Shown here: in pieces, positions 57,754-64,000 of the stretch
Numbering within the stretch: position 1 is the stretch's first letter
How the letters are laid out: each line of letters opens with the position of its first letter
NCBI GenBank assembly: GCA_019637395.1
Contig: JAHBVR010000006.1
Location: 62,001 to 126,000, forward strand
Reading direction: 5' to 3'
DNA: 64,000 nucleotides
Origin: Vulcanimicrobiota bacterium
Lineage (GTDB): Bacteria > Vulcanimicrobiota > Xenobia > Xenobiales > JADMJV01
Position numbers and translations under genes: made by a program
Notes under the pieces: generated by a model
What the model saw: only the letters and a program-made list of their open reading frames with translations
The model's database searches: none
What the model was told of the DNA's origin: nothing

Positions 57754-59184
57754 GTGAACGCTTCTCAAGCGAACCTGACCCATTTACCGCTGCGGCGGGC
57801 TTTGCTGCAGTTGTGCATTCCCTTGACCGGGGCCATGACCCTGGAGACGGCCTTCAACTTTGTAAACGGTTACTGGGTCGGGAAACTGGGAACGGCCGCG
57901 CTGGCCGCCGTCAATCTATGCAGTTTCACCATCTGGATGCTTTTTGCCCTGACCGGCATGATCTCGACCGGCGCCAATTCCGTCATCGCCCAGCGCATTG
58001 GAGCCGGGCAAGAAGAGGAGGCCAGACGGGTGGGCTGGCTGGCGGTGGTGGCCGGAGCGGCGCTGGGAACGAGCCTGTGCCTGCTCATCCAGGCTTTCGC
58101 CGATCCTTACCTGGCCTGGCAAGCCAGCCACAACCCGGCCGTGCAACCGGTCCTCAAGGCCGGCACCCTGTATCTGCGCCAGGTCTTCTGGTTCGCTCCC
58201 ATCTTCTGTCTCAACGAATGCATGTCGGGAATTTTACGAGCCTACGGCGATACGCGCACGCCCCTGCACCTCTATGCCATGGGCTTCGGTGTCAATTTCG
58301 CCCTGGATCCGTTGCTGATACTGGGTTGGGGAAGTTGGCCGGGGTTGGGCCTGCGAGGTGCGGCCTATGCTTCGGGATTCAGCTTCTTATGTGTATCCAT
58401 CTTTTTCGTAATCTTGTTGCAACGCCGGCTGGGCAATTTCCGTCCAGCCTGGAGCTGGTTGGGCGAAATACTGCGTATTGGACTGCCGACGGCCATGACG
58501 GCGGCTTTTTTCTGTCTGATCTACATGCTGATAGCCCCGCTGGTAGGCGGCTACGGACCCTCGGCCCTGGCCGCCCTGGGCCTGGGCCACCGGATCGAGA
58601 GTTTCTCCTACCTGGTCAGTCACGGACTGGGAGTCGCCTCCATCACCCTGGTGGGGCAACACATGGGAGCGGGGGACCGGCGCAAAGCCTATCAGGCAGG
58701 CGAACAGGCAGTTTATCTGGTGTCGGTGCTCATGGGCATCAGTTCCCTGGCTCTTTTCTTTTTCGCCCGGCCCATGGTGCTTTTCTTCAGCGCCGACCCG
58801 GAGGTGCTGGAACGAGCCGTCACCTACCTGCGCTTTATGTCTCTGTGCCAGTGGAGCACGGGGGTTTCCGTGGTGTTGGAAGGCGTGATGTCGGGAGCTG
58901 GACGGCCTCTGCTGGCCGGATTGGCGGCCAGCGGGTGCGCGGCCGTGCGCCTTCCCATGGCCCGCTTCGGGGCCAGTCTCTACCAACTCCATGGTATTTG
59001 GGCCGCCATGGTGGCCTCGCGCAGCCTGGAAGGTCTGCTTTATCTGATCATCTTCGCGCGCAGTTCGGTGTGGAGGCCTGACCCCGAGGAGTCCAGAACG
59101 CCGACCGATGGAAACTTCAAGACAGGCCCGAGCGGCCCAAATTCTGACTCCCCTGCAGACCAACGTGCTGGTGGTGGCCGGTGA
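57754..59184 (+). CDS. MATE-family efflux transporter
   Basis: A 476-residue protein with about twelve transmembrane helices. Family features include the opening L-R-R-A-L-L-Q-L-C-I-P-L-T-G-A-M, N-G-Y-W-V-G-K-L-G-T-A-A-L-A-A-V, and S-G-I-L-R-A-Y-G-D-T in the first half, with G-L-P-T-A-M-T and V-G-Q-H-M-G-A-G in the second. It exports a drug or metabolite using Na+ or H+. I start at the GTG at 57754 with GGAAGAG 7 bp upstream. The 3' end overlaps the M24 peptidase gene by 77 bp. Confidence 0.88.
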   Translation: MNASQANLTHLPLRRALLQLCIPLTGAMTLETAFNFVNGYWVGKLGTAALAAVNLCSFTIWMLFALTGMISTGANSVIAQRIGAGQEEEARRVGWLAVVAGAALGTSLCLLIQAFADPYLAWQASHNPAVQPVLKAGTLYLRQVFWFAPIFCLNECMSGILRAYGDTRTPLHLYAMGFGVNFALDPLLILGWGSWPGLGLRGAAYASGFSFLCVSIFFVILLQRRLGNFRPAWSWLGEILRIGLPTAMTAAFFCLIYMLIAPLVGGYGPSALAALGLGHRIESFSYLVSHGLGVASITLVGQHMGAGDRRKAYQAGEQAVYLVSVLMGISSLALFFFARPMVLFFSADPEVLERAVTYLRFMSLCQWSTGVSVVLEGVMSGAGRPLLAGLAASGCAAVRLPMARFGASLYQLHGIWAAMVASRSLEGLLYLIIFARSSVWRPDPEESRTPTDGNFKTGPSGPNSDSPADQRAGGGR

Positions 59185-60364
59185 GCCTATCGGCATTCCC
59201 GGCGGCCAGGACCAGACCTACCCTTTCGTAGCTCATCCCCATTACTACTGGCTCAGCGGCTGCCGCCGCGCCGGCGGCGTGCTGGCCTTTGATCCAGACC
59301 AGGGCTGGAGCGATTTCCGAACTCCCATTTCCCAGGGGGAGCGTGTTTGGGAGGGAGCCGACGGCGAGGCCGGTGGCCTCGACGTGGCCGAACTGAAGTC
59401 CTGGCTGGATAAACGGGCCGGCCGGCCGCTGGCGGTAGTCGGCGCTCAACTCCCTGGTGTGAACGGCGACGAGCAACTGTCCCGGCGAGTGTGCCGCGAG
59501 ATTCAACACTTGCGCCGTCCTAAAGATGCCGGCGAAGTGGCGCTGGTAGCCCGGGCCGTGGAAGCCAGCGCCCGGGGCTATGCCAAATTGTCCGAGTGGA
59601 TCCGTCCAGGGACCAGCGAACGGGAGGTGGCCATTCGGTTAGAGGCGGAGTTCTTTCTTGGCGGAGCCGACGGCACGGGCTACGGCACCATCGTCGGTTC
59701 CGGAGCCAACAGCGCCGTCCTCCACTGGCCGGCCAGCGGGCGGCGCATGGCGGCGGGAGAATTAGTGCTCATTGACGCGGGCGGTGCGGTGGATGGCTAC
59801 ACCGCCGACGTCACCCGCGTCTACCCGGTGGACGGGGAATGGAACGAGCGCCAGCGCGACCTGCACGCCATCTTGCTGAAAGCCCAGGTCAATGCGTTAG
59901 AAGGATGCCAGATCGGCGTGGAATGGGGCGACCTGCATGTGAACACGGCCCGCGAACTGGCCGAGGGATTGCGCAGTCTGGGCATCTTGCGTTGTTCGGC
60001 CGAGGAAGCGGTGGAAAGTGAAGCGATCGCGCTCTTCTTCCCGCATGGCCTCGGCCATATGCTGGGACTGGGGGTCCGCGACGCCAGCGGACTGGCGCCC
60101 GGGCGCCAGGAGGTACGCACCTTTGCCGGCGCTCGCCTGCGGATGGACCTGGCGCTGCAGGCTGACTATCTGGTGACGGTGGAGCCGGGACTTTACTTTA
60201 TTCCGGCCCTGCTCAACGATCCGGAAAAACGCTCCCAGCACCAGGCTCGGATCCACTGGGACCAACTGGAACCCTGGATGGAACTGGGTGGAATGCGCAT
60301 CGAAGACAACGTGCTGGTAACCCCTCAGGGACCACGCAACCTGACCGCGGCCATTCCCAAATAG
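59108..60364 (+). CDS. M24-family metallopeptidase (Xaa-Pro aminopeptidase-like)
   Basis: A 418-residue enzyme with a creatinase-like N-domain and a pita-bread C-domain. Five metal ligands are visible: Asp in L-I-D-A-G-G, Asp in Y-T-A-D-V-T-R, His in P-H-G-L-G-H-M-L-G-L, Glu in V-E-P-G-L-Y-F and Glu in M-R-I-E-D-N-V-L-V. It removes N-terminal residues next to proline or acts on dipeptides. The long overlap with the MATE gene is unusual, so a start slightly downstream cannot be excluded. Confidence 0.9.
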   Translation: METSRQARAAQILTPLQTNVLVVAGEPIGIPGGQDQTYPFVAHPHYYWLSGCRRAGGVLAFDPDQGWSDFRTPISQGERVWEGADGEAGGLDVAELKSWLDKRAGRPLAVVGAQLPGVNGDEQLSRRVCREIQHLRRPKDAGEVALVARAVEASARGYAKLSEWIRPGTSEREVAIRLEAEFFLGGADGTGYGTIVGSGANSAVLHWPASGRRMAAGELVLIDAGGAVDGYTADVTRVYPVDGEWNERQRDLHAILLKAQVNALEGCQIGVEWGDLHVNTARELAEGLRSLGILRCSAEEAVESEAIALFFPHGLGHMLGLGVRDASGLAPGRQEVRTFAGARLRMDLALQADYLVTVEPGLYFIPALLNDPEKRSQHQARIHWDQLEPWMELGGMRIEDNVLVTPQGPRNLTAAIPK

Positions 60365-60368
60365 GCGT

Positions 60369-63300
60369 TTACTTAGGCTTTTTGAGGATGTGAGTGAAGT
60401 CGAGGGTCGGGTCGACCAGGTCGCTCACGCGGCTGAGCGTGCGCGCCTGAATAGCCGCCTCGGCGCTCTGTACCGGCGCGACCGGCTCGCTGGGCTCGGG
60501 AGCAGCCACTTCGCCGACTTGGTCGCCGACCTCAGAATCACCGGCTCCTTCACCCGATCCCTGACCAGAGTTCTGACCGCTGGTCTGGCCGTCACCAAAG
60601 AGCATCTGTACCAAAGCCTGCAGATCGGAAATCGGCATGTTGGCGATGGCGTTTTGAGCGGCGGCGTGCTGCTGGTGACCCTGCTGATGCCCACCCGAGG
60701 AATGACCGCCGGCATTGCCGTCGCCACCACCGGTGCCGCCCTCCATGTTACCCCCACCGGAGTTGCTGGAGGTATTCTGATTTTGTTGCGACTCGCCGTT
60801 GTTCTGCGTGGTCTGCGCGGCCTGGCGTCCCTGTGTTTCCACGGCCACCCGGTGAGTGGGCTGAGAAACCTCGGCGGCTGAGCCCGGAGTCTCCTCCACG
60901 CCTTGAGCGGAGCCCGAGACAGCCGCGGCGGCGCCGGGCTGTCCGGGCAGCGCCACGCCCGGAGGCGCGACGTTGGCTACCGGTCCCCCGGCAGCAGCCA
61001 CGGCCGCTTCAGCTTCGGGAGTGACAGTCTCGGTAGCAGCGGCGGCCTCAGCCCCCTTCACCTTCTTAGCTTCCGCCCCGGCAACTGTGGCCTGGGCATT
61101 GGCCAGAGTCGGAGTGGTCGAGGGCAAGAGAGCTTCCTTGGCCAGAGCCTGGGCCAGACTGGGAGCCGGTGCGGCCGTCTCCTGGTTGTCCAACGGCCGG
61201 CTTACCGGCTCTTCATTGCGGGGGGCCGGAGCGGCCGCAACGGGAGCGGGAGCCGAGGTAGCGACCGGCCGGACGGTAGGCGCGCTACGCGGAGCGGTTG
61301 GAGCCGCTTCGGGCTCAGCCACCGCGGGGCCCGGTCGGGCCGGGGCCGCCGGAGAAGCTGCGGAAGCGGGCTGCGCCGGAGGAGTGGTAAGCGGAGTCTG
61401 GGCTGCCGGAGCGCTCGCCGCGGGTGAGGCTGCGGGAGCGGGCTGCGCCGAAGGAGTAGTAGGCGGAGCCTGGGCTGCTGGAGCACTGGCCACCGGTGAG
61501 GCTGCGGGAGCGGGCTTTGCCGAAGGAGTGGTAGGCGGAGCCTGGGCTGCTGGAGTGCTAACCGCCGGTGAGGCTGCGGAAGGGACGGCCGAGGGCTGAG
61601 GAGCGGCCGAGGCCTTCGAACCTGCCCGCGCGCTCGAAGACTGGATGGGACCCTGGCCTGCCGGCGTCGGTGCCGACTCTACCGGACTGGCCGAGGCACT
61701 CTTCTCACGTTGAGAGATCGGAGCGGACTGCGGAGTTGCGGCCGATTGCGAGCCCTTTTGGGAAACCGGAGCCGCACCCTCGCTGGGCGGATAACTGGCG
61801 GGGGGTGTCGCCTGGGGCGCGCTGTAGTTGCGATTCGATTGACCCCCACCCGACTGAGGCTGGAGGGGAGCGCTGTTGACCTCGGAAGCACCGGAGATGG
61901 TCCTGGCCTGGACGCTAGCGGAAGGAGCCGGCGAAGCACTGACGGTGGAGGCGCCACTTACAGTGGCCGCACCACCGGCGCTGGCTGCGGCGATCTTGCG
62001 GTCAACGACGGCGGGAGCGGCCGGGGTCGAGGCGGAGCTGGGAGCAGCTCCAACTTCTACGTTCTGGCTGGGCGCGACCACCTGCTCGGGACGAACAAAG
62101 GCAGCATTCCTCTGGCCAGTCGCCTGGGGCACATTGCCGGGCCCCGTCACCGGGCGGTTAACCGACGCTGGTGCCGGCGCGGAAGACGGAGCCGGAGCTT
62201 CGGCGGTGGGCGGAGTCAACTGTGGTCCCGATTGGCTGACGGCATTTACCGGATTGGCGTTGGCCCTAGGCGGAGCCGGATTGGCGGCCGTGGGGGACTG
62301 ACCGGGCTGAGAAGCCACCGAAGTTGGGGGTGCGCCCGCGGTGGTGGCCGCACCGGCGCTCACGGCGGCGGTCAAGTTCCTGGGAGCCGCGGCCGGGGCG
62401 TTACTGGCCGTGGGGGTGGTGGCCGCCGGCTCACGGCCGGTCGGAGGCCCGGCCACTACGGCGGCGGGATTCGAGTTACTGGTGCCGGTCGGGGTAACCG
62501 TTGCCTGGGCAGCGGGACGGCCCGTAAGAGGAGCGGTCGCCGGGGGCACCGCCGGAGCCGGAGCGGTTGCTGAAGGAGCGGGCGTTTCCACCGGTGCCTC
62601 CTTGGTCCCGCTCGGAGCGGGCTGAGCCGGAGCAGAGGAGACCGGAGGCTTGGGCTGAGCCGGCCGAGTGACCGCGGCCACGGGAGGCTGCTCTTCGGAC
62701 CTGATGCCGAGCTGGTTGGCAGCCGGTTGAACGTCGGCTGTCGGAGACTGATTGGCGGCGGCAGGCCGATTGGCAGCCGGCGCCGGGCTGGCCGCGGGCG
62801 GCTGGTTGGCAGCCTTCGGAATGACCGCGGCCGGCGCAGGCTCATTCTTAGCGGTTGGAGCTGAAGCATCCGGTTGGGCCGGAGAAGTCGGCTGGGCCGG
62901 CGCGGGGGCCACGGCATTCTTAGATGCGGGAGACTTGGGCTCGGCCACGGCGACCTTAGGCTCGGCGGGAGCAGCCTGTGCCTTCGGATCGGCGGGGACC
63001 TCTTTGCCGCCGGTCGGAGACGGGGCATCGCCAGCTTTGGGAGCCTCTGCGGTAACCGTGAGTTTGGGACTGGCCTCACCGGCCTTAGCGGTTGGAGCAA
63101 GAGTGGCCTTAGGAGCCGCAACCTCCTTGGGCGCAGTCTCGGGCTTCGGCACAGTTTCTGCCCTGGAAGCCGGAGTATTGCCATCGAGGGCCGGCTTGGG
63201 CGCGGCGGCTGGGGGACCGTCTTCCGCCTTGGCGACTTCAGCGGCCCTGGACGTAGCCGCACTGGCATTGGCCTCAGCACCCTTGATGTCGCCGGTTTTG

Positions 63301-64000
63301 ACATCTTTGACTTCACCGGTCTTGGGGTCCTTGATATCGCCGGTTTTGGCGTCTTTGACTTCACCGGTCTTGAGGTCCTTGATGTCGCCGGTTTGAGCGT
63401 CCTTGACTTCACCGGTCTTGAGGTCCTTGACCTCGCCGGTTTTGGCGTCTTTGACTTCACCGGTCTTGGGGTCCTTGACCTCGGTATTCTTGGCTTCCCC
63501 TTCTTTGGGAGTCTCGGTCTTCTTCTTGGCTGCTTCGATGGCCACATGGTCGTCGACCAGGCTGACATCCTTGCGATCGGCTCGAGCCCGGGCAACGCTG
63601 CTATCCACAGTGCCGTTGTCGCTGATCATGCTGACGTCGTCTTTTTTCTTGGGTGCGGGAGCGGAACCACCATCGTCTCCCTCGCCCGACGAAGAGGACT
63701 GATCCTTGATCTGGCTGTTGGCGGCCTCCTTGGGCTTAGACTCTGCTTTTTCGCTCTGGTCTTTGATCTGACTCAGAGAAGGGGCATCCTTATCCTTCTT
63801 AGGATTCTGAGCCTCCTGAATACGGCGCGCCTGCTCGGCTTGAGCATTGGCCAGGTCGTTGGCCTCCTTTTCCTTCTTGGACATCTTGGAGGTTTGCTCT
63901 TCGACCTTTTCACCATCCTCATTGACCTTGGTGACGGTGGTGGTGACGTTGCCTTTTTTGTCAGTGCTGGTGGCCACCACCGTGGAGGTTTTCTCTAAGT
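60369..64000 (-). CDS. Giant low-complexity, repeat-rich protein, N-terminus outside window
   Basis: At least 1,210 residues, open to the end of the window; the GTG at 63980 is probably internal because the frame continues in the same style. Residues following it are Lys/Asp/Ser-rich. Then come eight 8-residue K-T-G-E-V-K-D-x repeats, and ~850 residues of Ala/Pro/Thr/Ser with three 24-residue repeats. The last ~150 residues are Gly/Gln/Ser-rich with a hydrophobic P-I-S-D-L-Q-A-L-V-Q-M-L-F motif, ending D-P-T-L-D-F-T-H-I-L-K-K-P-K. It has no visible enzyme domain. It may be a disordered surface or scaffold protein. Confidence 0.75.
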   Translation of the reverse strand, partial: LEKTSTVVATSTDKKGNVTTTVTKVNEDGEKVEEQTSKMSKKEKEANDLANAQAEQARRIQEAQNPKKDKDAPSLSQIKDQSEKAESKPKEAANSQIKDQSSSSGEGDDGGSAPAPKKKDDVSMISDNGTVDSSVARARADRKDVSLVDDHVAIEAAKKKTETPKEGEAKNTEVKDPKTGEVKDAKTGEVKDLKTGEVKDAQTGDIKDLKTGEVKDAKTGDIKDPKTGEVKDVKTGDIKGAEANASAATSRAAEVAKAEDGPPAAAPKPALDGNTPASRAETVPKPETAPKEVAAPKATLAPTAKAGEASPKLTVTAEAPKAGDAPSPTGGKEVPADPKAQAAPAEPKVAVAEPKSPASKNAVAPAPAQPTSPAQPDASAPTAKNEPAPAAVIPKAANQPPAASPAPAANRPAAANQSPTADVQPAANQLGIRSEEQPPVAAVTRPAQPKPPVSSAPAQPAPSGTKEAPVETPAPSATAPAPAVPPATAPLTGRPAAQATVTPTGTSNSNPAAVVAGPPTGREPAATTPTASNAPAAAPRNLTAAVSAGAATTAGAPPTSVASQPGQSPTAANPAPPRANANPVNAVSQSGPQLTPPTAEAPAPSSAPAPASVNRPVTGPGNVPQATGQRNAAFVRPEQVVAPSQNVEVGAAPSSASTPAAPAVVDRKIAAASAGGAATVSGASTVSASPAPSASVQARTISGASEVNSAPLQPQSGGGQSNRNYSAPQATPPASYPPSEGAAPVSQKGSQSAATPQSAPISQREKSASASPVESAPTPAGQGPIQSSSARAGSKASAAPQPSAVPSAASPAVSTPAAQAPPTTPSAKPAPAASPVASAPAAQAPPTTPSAQPAPAASPAASAPAAQTPLTTPPAQPASAASPAAPARPGPAVAEPEAAPTAPRSAPTVRPVATSAPAPVAAAPAPRNEEPVSRPLDNQETAAPAPSLAQALAKEALLPSTTPTLANAQATVAGAEAKKVKGAEAAAATETVTPEAEAAVAAAGGPVANVAPPGVALPGQPGAAAAVSGSAQGVEETPGSAAEVSQPTHRVAVETQGRQAAQTTQNNGESQQNQNTSSNSGGGNMEGGTGGGDGNAGGHSSGGHQQGHQQHAAAQNAIANMPISDLQALVQMLFGDGQTSGQNSGQGSGEGAGDSEVGDQVGEVAAPEPSEPVAPVQSAEAAIQARTLSRVSDLVDPTLDFTHILKKPK
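61354..61569. repeat. Three tandem 72-bp repeats (24 residues each)
   Basis: The segment GAGGCTGCGGGAGCGGGCT recurs at ~61426 and 61498 with related copies at 61354 and 61570, a 72-bp period. The encoded unit is A-A-Q-A-P-P-T-T-P-S-A followed by P-A-P-A-A-S-P. Confidence 0.85.
63281..63483. repeat. Eight tandem 24-bp repeats (K-T-G-[ED]-[VI]-K-D-x)
   Basis: Units alternate between TTGACTTCACCGGTCTTG and TTGATGTCGCCGGTTTTG types, giving a 48-bp higher-order period. Such arrays can change copy number. Confidence 0.9.

Noticed and set aside
63281-63483. Tandem 24-bp repeats as a phage or integron attachment array
   Set aside because: They stay in frame with the surrounding protein and encode a regular octapeptide, so they are coding repeats.
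61710-63998. Plus-strand open frames opposite the giant repeat protein
   Set aside because: They are Gly/Arg-rich mirror frames of Ala/Pro-rich codons and show no start signal or domain.

Overview
The window is a 64 kb stretch of GC-rich, gene-dense chromosome from a bacterium I cannot name. It has the division protein SepF next to a YggS-family protein, RapZ and YvcK side by side, a LipM-type octanoyltransferase, many Ser/Thr kinases and FHA proteins, type IV pilin-like genes, a Gld-like ABC exporter cassette and a lipoprotein. This mix suggests a deep-branching, possibly diderm lineage on the Terrabacteria side with a complex signalling repertoire; the phylum is a guess. I see no rRNA, tRNA, CRISPR array or insertion sequence.

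Layout. 1-7.4 kb: end of lipM, aroA, a GNAT acetyltransferase, hutH, a coiled-coil protein with a degenerate PilT ATPase, yggS, sepF and a zinc-ribbon protein. 7.4-12.8 kb (minus strand): a signalling operon of pseudokinase, receptor kinase with a substrate-binding-protein-like sensor, membrane FHA protein and membrane SGNH hydrolase. 13-17.6 kb: a four-gene Gld-like ABC system. 17.7-27.3 kb: housekeeping and small-metabolism genes (PfkB kinase, mobB, HAD phosphatases, thioesterase, yvcK/rapZ, YfhO-like protein). 27.3-34.3 kb: rpsO, pnp, dinG and two envelope genes. 34.3-41.1 kb: purB, a Phd/PIN toxin-antitoxin pair, recA-recX, a sorbosone-dehydrogenase-like lipoprotein and an amidinotransferase.

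41.2-57.5 kb is the most unusual part and looks like one regulon. It encodes a soluble histidine kinase and a response regulator whose output is a SARP/BTAD DNA-binding module. Around them are a CHAT-like protein fused to two FHA domains, five small proteins that mostly begin M-x-I-x-x-N, three pilin-like proteins, two divergent reversed-topology Ser/Thr kinases, and three modular proteins. The three modular proteins share an N-terminal region beginning with a K-V-x-S motif, have no Sec signal, and end in different lysozyme-like, CHAP or C39-like catalytic domains. Six promoters in this region share one architecture: two 7-bp direct repeats of the CCAACCT type separated by 4 bp, with the downstream repeat exactly 8 bp before a TANNNT -10 box, and an upstream GTTNAYA-type element two helical turns away. 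This is the spacing known for SARP regulators, so I infer that the local SARP response regulator controls the whole set, including its own operon and a probable ~105-nt small RNA. The likely role is regulated deployment of cell-wall-degrading or proteolytic effectors by an unidentified export route; that function is inference.

57.7-64 kb: a MATE transporter, an M24 peptidase, and the C-terminal 1,200 residues of a huge low-complexity, repeat-rich protein that runs off the end of the window.
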